Shown: positions 1 through 7,560 of the stretch, piece after piece
Numbering within the stretch: position 1 is the first letter of the stretch
How the letters are laid out: every line of letters begins with the position of its first letter
Assembly (NCBI GenBank): GCA_017940705.1
Contig: JAGAYB010000021.1
Coordinates: forward strand, 1 to 8,248
Direction of reading: 5' to 3'
DNA length: 8,248 bases
Origin: Selenomonas sp.
GTDB taxonomy: Bacteria; Bacillota_C; Negativicutes; Selenomonadales; Selenomonadaceae
Notes under the pieces: generated by a model
What the model was told of the DNA's origin: nothing
Seen by the model: the letters and a program-made list of their open reading frames with translations, nothing else
The model's database searches: none
Made by a program: the position numbers and the translations under genes

Positions 1-1145
1 GGAATTTCCACAAAGGCATTGCAGCCCACCGCCGAAAAAAGGCTCCCCGAGGAGTGCTGCTGCGGCAGCCGCACCTTGCCCTGTTCATGGTAGGCGCGGA
101 TAAAACGCCGCCTGCGGCTTTTCCGGGGGAAGGAATCTGTCAGCACCGCCTGTGCATGATGGGGCAGAATCTTATTATTGCCGCTTAGATACGCCAGCAA
201 GGGCACGGCCAGCAGCTCAAAGACCGCATAGGCCGCAAAGGGATTGCCCGACAGCGCCAGACCAATGGTATTGCCCATTTTGTAGGCTAAGGCCGGAGTC
301 CCCGGCTTCAGGGCCAGCCGCCAGAAAAGCCTCTGCCCCACCGTGCCGGCCACCACCGGCATAACATCCTTTTTGCCCACGGACACGCCGCCCGTAGTCA
401 AAATGACATCCGCCCTGTCCTGACACCCTTTGATGATTTCTGCCGCAGCTGTCACATCATCAGGCAGATTCCCCAGAATTTCCGGGACAAAGCCCAGTTC
501 CTGCAACCGGCTGGCCAGCAGGTACAGGTTGCTGTTGTAAATCTTCCCCGGCAGCAGCGCCTCTCCCGGAGCCACCAGCTCATCTCCGGTACTGGCCAGA
601 GCTACGCGCACAGGCCGCCACACCCTGACTCTGGCATAGCCCTGACTGGCCAGCACGCCGATATGCGCAGCCGTCAGCTTCGTGCCTTTTGGGGCCAGCA
701 ATGTACCCTTTTGCACATCCTCACCGGCAAAGCAGTAGTTGGCGTATGGTTCCAGCTCATAGGGTACACGGATGGTATCTGCCACGGTTTCCACATCTTC
801 CTGCCGCACCACGCAGTTGCAGCCTTCGGGAATGGCACCGCCGGTCATAATCCTGACAGCCGCCCCTTGGGGCACAGTCCTAGCAAAAAAATCCCCGGCA
901 CATTCTTCCCCGATAATTTTAAAAACAGCCGGTTTATCTGCCGCTGCCCCGGCTGTCGCCTCTGCCGCCAGCGCATAGCCGTCCAGCGGTGACCTGTCAA
1001 AGGGAGGATTATCCGTCACCGCCAGATAGTCCTCAGCCAGCGTCAGCCCCAGCGCCTGCAGCAAATCAACCTCCACAGGTTCACGCACCGGCTCTGCTGC
1101 CCCCTTTAGCACCTCAATGGCCTTTTCTAATGATAAATCTTGCAT
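1..1145 (-). CDS. moeA: MoeA, molybdopterin molybdenumtransferase (3' end cut by window edge)
   Basis: MoeA inserts molybdate into adenylylated molybdopterin, the last common step of molybdenum cofactor synthesis in the cytoplasm. I translated the reverse strand from ATG at 1145 and found 381 uninterrupted codons to the window edge. Family landmarks appear in order: RSPLDGYA (residues 51-58), MTGGAIPEG (100-108), STGDEL (185-190), DD at 229-230, TTGGVSVGKKD (250-260), LSGNP (298-302) and GCNAFVEIP near the end. These align with E. coli MoeA Asp59, Thr100, Glu188, Asp228 and Asp259. The first proline of the E. coli LPGNP motif is Ser299 here, a substitution I believe is common in Firmicutes. 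Family proteins are about 400 residues, so only about 20 are missing. The start is supported by GAGGAGGGG five bases upstream, overlapping the stop of the preceding gene. The identification is secure. Confidence 0.93.
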   Translation of the reverse strand, partial: MQDLSLEKAIEVLKGAAEPVREPVEVDLLQALGLTLAEDYLAVTDNPPFDRSPLDGYALAAEATAGAAADKPAVFKIIGEECAGDFFARTVPQGAAVRIMTGGAIPEGCNCVVRQEDVETVADTIRVPYELEPYANYCFAGEDVQKGTLLAPKGTKLTAAHIGVLASQGYARVRVWRPVRVALASTGDELVAPGEALLPGKIYNSNLYLLASRLQELGFVPEILGNLPDDVTAAAEIIKGCQDRADVILTTGGVSVGKKDVMPVVAGTVGQRLFWRLALKPGTPALAYKMGNTIGLALSGNPFAAYAVFELLAVPLLAYLSGNNKILPHHAQAVLTDSFPRKSRRRRFIRAYHEQGKVRLPQQHSSGSLFSAVGCNAFVEI

Positions 1146-1158
1146 TGTCAGCCCCTCC
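1146..1158 (-). promoter_or_regulatory. moeA ribosome binding site overlapping upstream stop
   Basis: Read on the minus strand, the gap holds GAGGAGGGG, whose first bases are part of the TGA stop of the upstream gene (1161-1159), then CTGAC before the moeA ATG. This arrangement favours coupled translation of the two molybdenum cofactor genes and fixes the moeA start. Confidence 0.75.
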
Positions 1159-2190
1159 TCAATGGTGAAAACCACATACCGGATAATGACAAACTTCACA
1201 ATTCATACACAGTCCGCCGATACCAAAACGGCGGATTTCCCGACGGGTCAATTTTTCTCCCGTGATAATCCGGGGCAATACCAAATCAAAAATCGTCCGC
1301 CCGGCATACATGACACAGCCCGGCAGTCCCATGACGGGAATCTCCTGCGCGCCCCGCTGCACATAACCAAGCAGGAACATCGCTCCGGGCAGGGTCGGCG
1401 CTCCATAGGTGATGATTTCCGCCCCGACGGCGCGGATAGCTGCCGGTGTCCTGTCATCGGGGTCAACACTCATACCGCCGGTACACAGCACCATATCCAT
1501 CCCCATAGCCAGCAGTTCCTCAATCTGCCTGCGCGTATGCTCCGTATCATCATCAGACAAACGGTGTTCCGCGATGGACAGACCAAAGGCCTGCAATTTT
1601 TCTGCCAGCACCGGCGTGAAAGTATCCTCAATGCGTCCCAGAAAAACCTCCGTCCCCGTCGTCACCACGCCCACTCTGAGATTACGGCGGTACGGACGCA
1701 GGCGCAGCAGCGGCTCTGTGCCGGCCGTCTGCCTTACCTGTTCCATCTTTTCTTTTTTGATAATAAGCGGAATAACGCGCATCCCGGCCAGCTTTTGTCC
1801 GGCCTTCACCGGCATATTCTGCGGTACGGTGGCAATAGTTATATCATCAAGTTCATTTACAGCAGCAAACCTTGCCGCATCCACCTGAAAAACGCCGTCA
1901 ACCGCAGCCGTCAGCTCGATTTTCCCCTCCTTGGGCTCCGACGCCGTCATATAGTCATTCTGGCAGAGCTGCCGCAGAATCTCCGCCGCCTCGTCCTCGT
2001 GAAGTACCGTATCATCATTTTCCCAAACAAAAATATGGTCTTTGCCTAAAGACAGCAGCACCGGCACATCCTCCGCCGTAATGATATGCCCCTTGCGAAA
2101 ACGCGGCCCCTTTGTCACGCCCCGCACAATTTGAGTCACATCATGGCAAAGCACCTGCCCCACCGCTTCTTCTGTGCGCATTTCCTTCAT
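1159..2190 (-). CDS. MoeA-like molybdopterin-binding protein with Cys-rich C-terminal tail
   Basis: This 343-residue protein carries a MoaB/MoeA-type molybdopterin-binding fold in its C-terminal half: VGVVTTGTEV (173-182), VLCTGGMSVDPDD (234-246), LPGAM (267-271) and MGLPG (287-291). The N-terminal ~165 residues (MKEMRTEEAVGQVLCHDV onward) resemble the shorter N-terminal region of MoeA-like proteins in clostridia and relatives, not full MoeA domains I and II. The last 20 residues contain four cysteines (328, 331, 334, 339) and two terminal histidines, a possible metal site. The reading frame is open back to 2241, but I chose ATG at 2190 because GGGGGA lies 8 bases upstream and conserved-looking sequence begins there. 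It probably binds molybdopterin or a precursor and works with the following moeA, 13 bases downstream in the same operon. Its exact reaction is unknown to me, so I give no symbol. Confidence 0.85.
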   Translation of the reverse strand: MKEMRTEEAVGQVLCHDVTQIVRGVTKGPRFRKGHIITAEDVPVLLSLGKDHIFVWENDDTVLHEDEAAEILRQLCQNDYMTASEPKEGKIELTAAVDGVFQVDAARFAAVNELDDITIATVPQNMPVKAGQKLAGMRVIPLIIKKEKMEQVRQTAGTEPLLRLRPYRRNLRVGVVTTGTEVFLGRIEDTFTPVLAEKLQAFGLSIAEHRLSDDDTEHTRRQIEELLAMGMDMVLCTGGMSVDPDDRTPAAIRAVGAEIITYGAPTLPGAMFLLGYVQRGAQEIPVMGLPGCVMYAGRTIFDLVLPRIITGEKLTRREIRRFGIGGLCMNCEVCHYPVCGFHH

Positions 2191-2229
2191 ATAGTAAGTC
2201 CCCCGATAGTACCAAAATGTAAAATACAA

Positions 2230-2241
2230 GTTCACGTTCAC
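2230..2241. repeat. Tandem GTTCAC direct repeat in moeA-side leader
   Basis: GTTCAC occurs twice back to back on the plus strand (GTGAAC twice on the minus strand). It lies between the putative -10 and the start of the leftward MoeA-like gene. It could be a regulator site, but two hexamers are weak evidence. Confidence 0.3.
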
Positions 2242-2253
2242 CTGTTCTTATTT

Positions 2254-2286
2254 AGTATAATACACTATTTTAGGCGGTTGCGCTTG
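2254..2286 (-). promoter_or_regulatory. Possible promoter of the molybdenum cofactor operon
   Basis: On the minus strand, TATTATACT (2262-2254) offers good -10 hexamers about 65 bases upstream of the first gene. The -35 region at the right distance (about 2277-2286) matches the consensus poorly, so the promoter would need an activator or another sigma factor. The call rests on position and the -10 only. Confidence 0.3.
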
Positions 2287-2434
2287 TGATTTTTCATAGC
2301 TGTTATAAACTACCCAAATCCCTAATGCCATTTACCATAAACACGTCATATTGCAGCACATTTAATCGAAGTTATTATTCTTTTAAACCCACATTAAGAT
2401 TTTCATCTATTATTTATTATTACTCCTTAAAAAA

Positions 2435-2446
2435 GGACCTAAGTCC
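2435..2446. promoter_or_regulatory. GGAC-CTAA-GTCC inverted repeat, possible operator
   Basis: GGACCTAAGTCC has perfect 4-bp arms and is 10/12 symmetric. It sits 86 bases before pgaA and just upstream of a second, longer palindrome. The size and symmetry suit a dimeric regulator, but I cannot name one. A related but differently spaced palindrome, GGACAACGTTGTCC, occurs after pgaD at 8131-8144. Confidence 0.4.
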
Positions 2447-2477
2447 CATTGTAAAAAATTTTTTTTGAATTACAATG
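2447..2477. repeat. CATTGTAA...TTACAATG inverted repeat enclosing an A6T8 tract
   Basis: CATTGTAA (2447-2454) and TTACAATG (2470-2477) form perfect 8-bp arms. The 15 bases between them are mostly the T8 part of an A6T8 tract (2453-2466), whose first two A's belong to the left arm. The right arm is shared with the palindrome at 2471-2487, so three half-sites of one motif lie within 41 bases. The A/T tract would be expected to bend the DNA between them. Confidence 0.55.
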
Positions 2478-2487
2478 TTACATTGTA
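2471..2487. promoter_or_regulatory. Perfect 17-bp palindrome, candidate operator for pgaABCD
   Basis: TACAATGTTACATTGTA has perfect 7-bp arms around a TTA centre. It overlaps the putative -35 of the pgaA promoter, where a bound repressor would block RNA polymerase. The symmetry and length are typical of a dimeric helix-turn-helix regulator. E. coli pga uses NhaR as an activator, but I see no reason to equate this site with NhaR. Confidence 0.6.
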
Positions 2488-2505
2488 GGTTTGTTCTCAG
2501 ATAAT
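2477..2505 (+). promoter_or_regulatory. Possible pgaA promoter
   Basis: GTTACA (2477-2482, 4/6 to TTGACA) and GATAAT (2500-2505, 5/6 to TATAAT) are 17 bases apart. Transcription would start near 2512, giving a leader of only about 20 nt that begins at the ribosome binding site. The overlap with the palindrome adds plausibility and the very short leader detracts from it. Confidence 0.4.
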
Positions 2506-2531
2506 TTTCAGAAAAGGAAGGATCGAGGCCG

Positions 2532-4430
2532 ATGTATAAAAATTGGCAAAAAAGAGAACTGTTGGCGAGCCTTTTGCTGGTCGGCAGTTTTTACGGCACA
2601 GTACAGGGCGCTACCCCGGATTATGCGCAGCTGAACACAGCCGGGCAGGATGCTATCAGACGTCATGATTATGTCGCTGCTGAAAGCTATTTTAAGCAGG
2701 CGCGGTCATTGGCGCAGGCTGCCGGACAACAGGATTTTTTGCGTGACATGGATGCACGCCGGGCAGCAATGTACATAAATAATGCCGAGCCCAGCCGGGC
2801 AGTGGTAATCTTAAAGCCCTACATCAAACCCGGTGTAGATAAGTTTATGTTAAGTGATTATCTGCAGGCTCTACGCGCCTGCAATCAACCAGAACAAGTC
2901 CTGAGCGTTTTTCAGGAATATGTAAAAGATTGGCAGACTTTCCCTGTGTACGGCTTGGAAAATGTGGCAGCAGTCAGTCTGCGGCAGAAAAAATATCCTC
3001 TGGCCAAAAATATATACGAGTCTATTCTTGCCCGGGAAAAGCCGGAAAATGTTCCCTTTGTCCAGCTGGGCTATGCCTACACGCTGGCACGCATGGGACA
3101 CGAAGGCAAGGCCGTTGACGCTTATCGTCAGGTCGCAAACCTCGCTCCCCGTTACAACAATATAATTGTCGGTGATGCTGCCGCTTTCATCCTTGAAGGG
3201 AAACTGGGTATTGCCCGTCAATTATTTAACCTGCTGGGTAAGAATGATGCCGAAAAAGAAGCCTATCAGCTTATCTATGCTCAGAACCTTACCAATGTAA
3301 ATCGCGACCTCCTCAATGAAGACAGAAATTTCCAGCGTGATGAACTGCTTGATAACCGCAGTTATTACCATGAGGCAGATAACATCCTGCGAAAGCTGCG
3401 GCAAAGCAGTGACGCGGATATTGCCCATGATGCAAAGGTCGCTCATGCGGCCAACAGCCTGAACAACGAACTTCTGGCCGATGCACGCAGCAGCCTGCAG
3501 GCACTTTTAGCCGAAGATGATGGTGACATGGCAGCCCTTACCGTACAAAATGCGTATGAAAGCCAGCTGCTGCACAGCCTTTCCACCTTCTATGAAAGTT
3601 CCATAGACAACAAGCGAAACCAGCAGCAATCTGTGGGTATCAGTTACGAAAACTACATGGGACATAATATTTATCTCGCGCATGATATCAGCCGTAACTG
3701 GCTGCAGGATGATGATAGCAATGCAGCGTTTTGGCAAAGCACTACCGGAATACGGAAAAAATATTGCTGGGGTGAAATCGCCGGTGAGTGGATTCACTAC
3801 GATGTTACCGATGCAAAAAGCGGCTATAATATGGGAATTATCTTCGATATAAACGATGCAACGAAAATAGGCTACGCACGCGGTATGCGTCTTCATAATC
3901 ATGCCGGGACAGTAACAAACAGCATTCGTGAAAAATATCATACCATCAGCCTCAGCCATCAATTAACTCCCAAAACAGCCTTGGCTGCTCAATATGAATG
4001 GGCAGAACTTGATGACCAGAATAAATACCGGGAATACGAACTGGAATTAAAGCACCTGCTGCAGGTAAAACATAATTTCAGTGACCGGCTGCTCTTAGGT
4101 TACAGCCATACGAACTACGACCGGGAAGAATGGTTTTATGACTCGCCGAAACGACGGCAGGATTATACTCTGGCCTGGCAGCGCAAATGGAATTATCCCC
4201 AGATAGAAACCTCATGGCTATGCGAAACAGCCCTTGGCTGGGGACATGACAATGAGGACAGCATGGAATTTACCCCTCATATAAGATTGGAATACACAAA
4301 GGATTTCCCACATAACCAGCAGCTCCGTCTGGGAACAGCTTTTTACAAGTATTTCCATCAGCCAAGCACGGCTAACAACCGCCGCAATGACGGTTTTCAA
4401 TTTTCCGCAAGCTATAACTGGAGGTGGTAA
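2532..4430 (+). CDS. pgaA: PgaA, PNAG export outer-membrane protein
   Basis: PgaA exports partly de-N-acetylated poly-beta-1,6-N-acetylglucosamine through the outer membrane and guides polymer with periplasmic TPR repeats. The 632-residue product begins with a signal peptide (residues 1 to about 26, hydrophobic LLASLLLVGSF, probable cleavage near VQG-A). Helical TPR-like units follow from about 30 to 350; good examples are AGQDAIRRHDYVAAESYFKQA (37-57) and the segment near 178-205. From about 365 to the end, alternating residues rich in Tyr and Trp indicate a beta-barrel, ending in SASYNWRW with a terminal aromatic as in outer-membrane barrels. E. coli PgaA is about 800 residues, so this version is compact, mainly through a shorter TPR region. 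ATG 2532 follows AAGGAAGGA by 9 bases. The identity depends strongly on the adjacent pgaBCD genes; the barrel itself is poorly conserved. Confidence 0.87.
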   Translation: MYKNWQKRELLASLLLVGSFYGTVQGATPDYAQLNTAGQDAIRRHDYVAAESYFKQARSLAQAAGQQDFLRDMDARRAAMYINNAEPSRAVVILKPYIKPGVDKFMLSDYLQALRACNQPEQVLSVFQEYVKDWQTFPVYGLENVAAVSLRQKKYPLAKNIYESILAREKPENVPFVQLGYAYTLARMGHEGKAVDAYRQVANLAPRYNNIIVGDAAAFILEGKLGIARQLFNLLGKNDAEKEAYQLIYAQNLTNVNRDLLNEDRNFQRDELLDNRSYYHEADNILRKLRQSSDADIAHDAKVAHAANSLNNELLADARSSLQALLAEDDGDMAALTVQNAYESQLLHSLSTFYESSIDNKRNQQQSVGISYENYMGHNIYLAHDISRNWLQDDDSNAAFWQSTTGIRKKYCWGEIAGEWIHYDVTDAKSGYNMGIIFDINDATKIGYARGMRLHNHAGTVTNSIREKYHTISLSHQLTPKTALAAQYEWAELDDQNKYREYELELKHLLQVKHNFSDRLLLGYSHTNYDREEWFYDSPKRRQDYTLAWQRKWNYPQIETSWLCETALGWGHDNEDSMEFTPHIRLEYTKDFPHNQQLRLGTAFYKYFHQPSTANNRRNDGFQFSASYNWRW

Positions 4431-4432
4431 TA

Positions 4433-6265
4433 ATGCTGAAGAAACTTATTTTGATTTTATGCCTGTGTCTTGCCTGTGTTATGCCTGCGCACGGAGTTTT
4501 GGCAAATGTGACAATTCTCTGTTATCACGAGGTTGACCGGGCTGGCGATGCCTTTGCCGTCAGCCATCAGCGCTTGGAGGATCATCTGCAGTTTCTCCAA
4601 AAGGAAGGCTACCATTTCGTCAGCCTTGACGAATACGTGCGCTTTTGCCGCGGCGAATTAAAACTGCCTGATAAAAGCGTAATGATTACCTTTGATGATG
4701 GCTACCGTTCCTTTTACACAAAGGCTTACCCCCTGCTGAAAAAATATCAGGCACCGGGCATGCTGGCTATTGTCAGTTCATGGACAAACCATGAGGAAAA
4801 ACCTAACGACGTTCGTGACACGGCCTCATGGGAAGAATTAAAGGAAATGGAAGACAGCGGCCTTGTTACTGTCGTATCCCATACCCATGCCATGCACAAA
4901 CAACTGGCCATCAATCCTCAGGGCGGAAGAAACGGTGTCGTCGGCAGTCATCTCTACTTCGAGGGACGCTACGAAACTGACGAGGAGTACAAAACGCGCG
5001 TATCCAATGATATCAATGAAGTACAGCGCCTTTTTCAGGAAAAATTAGGTCATAAGGCGCAGGCTATGGTTTGGCCCTACGGCATCTACACCAAGGAGGC
5101 CGTTGAAATCGCTGCTCAGTCCGGCATGGAGGCAACTTTCCTGCTGGATGGCGGCGTAAATATGCCCGGTGAAAAATCCCGTCTCTATGCCAAACGCATC
5201 ATCATGGAAAGCAATTTTGATGTCAGCCGGCTGAAAAAACTGCTGACCGTCAATCATGATACCTGGGATTCTTCCGGCATTCGTCTGGCGCAGGTAGACC
5301 TTGACAATATCTACAGCGAAAATCCCCAAAAATACGCACAAAATCTTGAAGGACTGTTTACCAATCTGGCCAGCAACAACATCAACGCCGTAGCTTTACA
5401 GGCTTTTGCCGACCCCGACGGCGATGGCAATGTGGACGAAGTTTATTTCGCCAACAGTCAGATTCCCGTAAGAGCAGATATCTTCAGTGACGTTGCCAAC
5501 CGTCTGCAACAGCAAGGTATAACTGTACTGGCATGGCTGCCAACACTCAATTATCAAAGCCTGATAAGTCCCGATGGCAGCAACGCGGTAAAATCCCGTG
5601 GTGAAAAAGGCTGGTACCGCCGTTTAAGTCCCTTTGACCAAAGCAGCCTGTCCCACGTCAACAAACTGTTCTACGATTTAGCAGCCAGCACACAGATAGA
5701 CGGCATCTTACTGCAGGATGACCTGTACCTCAATCAGGATGAGGATTTTTCCCTGCCGGCGCAAGCGGCATACCGCCAGCAGTTTGGCAAGGATTTAACA
5801 GCTATAGACACCAAAGACAAAACGGCACTTGCCGCCTTTACCCAATGGAAAATAGACGCCTTGGACAAGGCTGCCGACGGTGCTGTCAATGCCTTCAAAC
5901 GCGTTCATCCCCAAGCTGTAATCATGCGTGATATCTACGCCGGTGCTCTCCTTTATCCCGACGCTGATAACTGGCTGGGCCAGCGCTATGCTGATTTCCT
6001 GCGCAAGTATGATTACACAGTAGTAATGGCTTATCCCTTTATGGATAAAGAGGAAAAGCCTTATGAGTACCTGCAAAAAATAGCCAAAACCGTCAATGAG
6101 AGCCAAGGTACAGGCAAAACCCTGATAAAAATCCAGACCTATGATTGGAACGAAAAATGCTGGCTGGACAGCAAAATCTTTACCCGGCAGATGCGTACAC
6201 TGAAAGCCGCCGGTATGAAGAATTTAGGATATTATCCCTTGGGCTATGTCCATTGGGAACAGTGA
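4433..6265 (+). CDS. pgaB: PgaB, PNAG de-N-acetylase with C-terminal glycosidase-like domain
   Basis: PgaB removes some acetyl groups from PNAG in the periplasm, which is needed for export. Starting at ATG 4433 (GGAGGTGG at 4420-4427, overlapping the pgaA stop) it is 610 residues; an in-frame GTG at 4424 lies inside that site and is unlikely. A signal peptide covers residues 1 to about 25, with likely cleavage after VLA. The cysteines before it do not form a good lipobox, unlike lipoprotein PgaB of E. coli. The NodB deacetylase domain (about 26-270) shows TFDDGY with Asp88 and Asp89, SHTHAMH with metal-binding His150 and His155, and WPYG (214-217). The C-terminal GH153-type domain has LQAFADPDGDGN (322-333), IDGILLQDD (422-430), RDIYA (499-503) and the MAYPFM segment. 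The E. coli motif I recall as HDD reads QDD here (Gln428), which may alter hydrolase activity. All key deacetylase residues are present. Confidence 0.95.
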   Translation: MLKKLILILCLCLACVMPAHGVLANVTILCYHEVDRAGDAFAVSHQRLEDHLQFLQKEGYHFVSLDEYVRFCRGELKLPDKSVMITFDDGYRSFYTKAYPLLKKYQAPGMLAIVSSWTNHEEKPNDVRDTASWEELKEMEDSGLVTVVSHTHAMHKQLAINPQGGRNGVVGSHLYFEGRYETDEEYKTRVSNDINEVQRLFQEKLGHKAQAMVWPYGIYTKEAVEIAAQSGMEATFLLDGGVNMPGEKSRLYAKRIIMESNFDVSRLKKLLTVNHDTWDSSGIRLAQVDLDNIYSENPQKYAQNLEGLFTNLASNNINAVALQAFADPDGDGNVDEVYFANSQIPVRADIFSDVANRLQQQGITVLAWLPTLNYQSLISPDGSNAVKSRGEKGWYRRLSPFDQSSLSHVNKLFYDLAASTQIDGILLQDDLYLNQDEDFSLPAQAAYRQQFGKDLTAIDTKDKTALAAFTQWKIDALDKAADGAVNAFKRVHPQAVIMRDIYAGALLYPDADNWLGQRYADFLRKYDYTVVMAYPFMDKEEKPYEYLQKIAKTVNESQGTGKTLIKIQTYDWNEKCWLDSKIFTRQMRTLKAAGMKNLGYYPLGYVHWEQ

Positions 6266-6272
6266 TTATTCC

Positions 6273-6295
6273 AAGGAGGATTATTTGCAATCTTG
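6273..6295 (+). promoter_or_regulatory. pgaC ribosome binding site and TTG start with long spacing
   Basis: AAGGAGGA (6273-6280) is a near-perfect ribosome binding site, but the only standard in-frame start nearby is TTG at 6293, leaving 12 bases between. The pgaB stop at 6263-6265 is in the same frame, which limits upstream options. The first in-frame ATG is at 6350, inside the hydrophobic N-terminal segment. The codon just before the TTG is ATC, a rare possible start. Confidence 0.6.
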
Positions 6296-7558
6296 ATTTA
6301 CTCATTTATTTTGTGGCTGGCGGATTTCGTCTTCTATTACCCCATCATTATGAGCCTTATCTGGGTAATCGGCGCCCTTTGCTTCTACTGGCGGCGTGAA
6401 CGCGGCCGGGATAAAAATCCCCCCGTGCTCACCCGTAAGCCACTGGTATCAGTTTTTATCCCGGCACATAATGAAGAACGTGATATCGCCGATTCCGTAC
6501 GTTCCATCTTTGCCAACCACTACAAAAACCTTGAAGTCATCGTTATCAACGATGCCAGCACGGACAACACCCAGCAGGTACTGGAAAGCCTGATGGATGA
6601 ATATCCCAGCCTCAAAATCCTGCACATGGAAAAAAATCTTGGTAAAGCTAATGGTTTGAATTTAGCCTTTGCCATGAGCCACGGCGAAGTAATCGTTACC
6701 CTGGACGCCGACTCCATGCTGGATGAACACGCCATTGAATGGGCAGTATGGCACTTTAATAACTTCCCCCGTGTGGGCGCTGTTACGGGCAATCCCAAGG
6801 TGCGCAACCGCACCAGCCTGCTGGCCAAAATCCAGACTGCTGAATACGCCAGCGTTATCGGCCTTATCAAACGCACACAGCGCATTGTCGGCAAAGTAAT
6901 GACCGTGTCAGGTGTTGTGGCCGCATGGCGGCGCACTGCCATTATCAATGCCGGTATGTGGAGCAATACAGCCATCACCGATGATATCGAAATGACCTGG
7001 AAAATGGAAACAAAATTCTGGGATGTACGCTACGAACCGAATATGGTCTGCTGGATGCTTGTGCCGGAAACCCTCAAAGGCATTTGGGTACAGCGCAAGC
7101 GTTGGGCTCAGGGCGGTGTAGAAGTTATCCGCACCCATATAGACGTATGGCGGCATTACAAGGAACGCCGCATCTGGCCGGTTTATCTTGATTACTTTTT
7201 AGGCATCTTCTGGGCCTATTCCTTTGTCATTTGCGGACTACTGTGGACGGTACGCCTGCTGTTTGACATCACCGGCAGCGGTTACTCTGCCCTGCTGCCT
7301 GATTTGGGCAACCCGCTAATCAGCTGGAAAGGCTCACTCATATCCCTCATGTGTCTGATACAATTTTTAGTCAGCATTCTCATCGACTCCCGTTATGATA
7401 AATCGTTACTGAAAGTTTATTTCTGGGTAGTCTGGTATCCTGTTGTATACTGGATATTTAATGCACTTTCCGCGGTGGTCGCCACACCTGTGGGGCTTAG
7501 ACGAGATATGACCACTACGGCTGTATGGGTAAGCCCTGACCGGGGCATTAAGGCTTAA
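6293..7558 (+). CDS. pgaC: PgaC, PNAG synthase (family 2 glycosyltransferase)
   Basis: PgaC polymerises UDP-N-acetylglucosamine into PNAG at the inner membrane and, with PgaD, passes the chain outward. The 421-residue product has an N-terminal hydrophobic stretch (about 3-32). A cytoplasmic GT-A domain follows with VSVFIPAHNEE (52-62), IND at 85-87, the DAD metal-binding motif (138-140), the acceptor/catalytic TDDIEMTW (229-236) and QRKRW (267-271). Hydrophobic segments near 298-325, 347-365 and 374-400 are likely membrane helices. Length is close to E. coli PgaC (about 440). In the usual TED motif the first acidic residue is Asp230 here, a conservative change that keeps the catalytic Asp231. 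TTG 6293 is the chosen start. In E. coli PgaCD is activated by cyclic di-GMP; I cannot tell from sequence whether that holds here. Staphylococcal IcaA is a homologue, but the pgaABD context fixes the Pga assignment. Confidence 0.94.
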   Translation: MIYSFILWLADFVFYYPIIMSLIWVIGALCFYWRRERGRDKNPPVLTRKPLVSVFIPAHNEERDIADSVRSIFANHYKNLEVIVINDASTDNTQQVLESLMDEYPSLKILHMEKNLGKANGLNLAFAMSHGEVIVTLDADSMLDEHAIEWAVWHFNNFPRVGAVTGNPKVRNRTSLLAKIQTAEYASVIGLIKRTQRIVGKVMTVSGVVAAWRRTAIINAGMWSNTAITDDIEMTWKMETKFWDVRYEPNMVCWMLVPETLKGIWVQRKRWAQGGVEVIRTHIDVWRHYKERRIWPVYLDYFLGIFWAYSFVICGLLWTVRLLFDITGSGYSALLPDLGNPLISWKGSLISLMCLIQFLVSILIDSRYDKSLLKVYFWVVWYPVVYWIFNALSAVVATPVGLRRDMTTTAVWVSPDRGIKA

Positions 7559-7560
7559 TC

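Larger units (their letters stand above)
2191..2531. other. Divergent intergenic control region (341 bases, no gene)
   Basis: This AT-rich stretch separates the leftward molybdenum cofactor genes from the rightward pga operon, so both promoters must lie here unless one operon is read from farther away. The short open frames inside it lack credible ribosome binding sites and resemble no protein I know. On the pgaA side it holds an inverted repeat at 2435-2446, an A6T8 tract at 2453-2466 and a perfect palindrome at 2471-2487. On the moeA side it holds a TATTATACT-like -10 (minus strand, about 2262-2254) and a tandem GTTCAC-GTTCAC repeat (2230-2241). The middle, roughly 2290-2425, shows nothing I can name. 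Confidence 0.8.

Noticed and set aside
663..992. Plus-strand open frame of 109 codons inside moeA
   Set aside because: The minus strand carries continuous MoeA motifs across the whole interval, and the plus-strand frame has no ribosome binding site or recognisable domain.
1117..2049. Long plus-strand open frame (310 codons) opposite the molybdenum cofactor genes
   Set aside because: Its translation is low-complexity, rich in His, Arg and Pro, and resembles no protein. The minus strand encodes a clear MoeA-like protein over the same bases, so this is an antisense shadow.
2191..2290. Molybdenum cofactor riboswitch in the leader of the leftward operon
   Set aside because: The leader between the putative -10 and the start codon is only about 60 bases, too short, and shows none of the multi-stem layout expected for that element.
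2286..2468. 60-codon open frame in the divergent intergenic region
   Set aside because: It has no ribosome binding site, has random-looking composition and ends in the A6T8 tract. The region is better read as regulatory.
6520..6978. Minus-strand open frame of 152 codons inside pgaC
   Set aside because: It lies opposite the conserved glycosyltransferase motifs, and its translation resembles no family.
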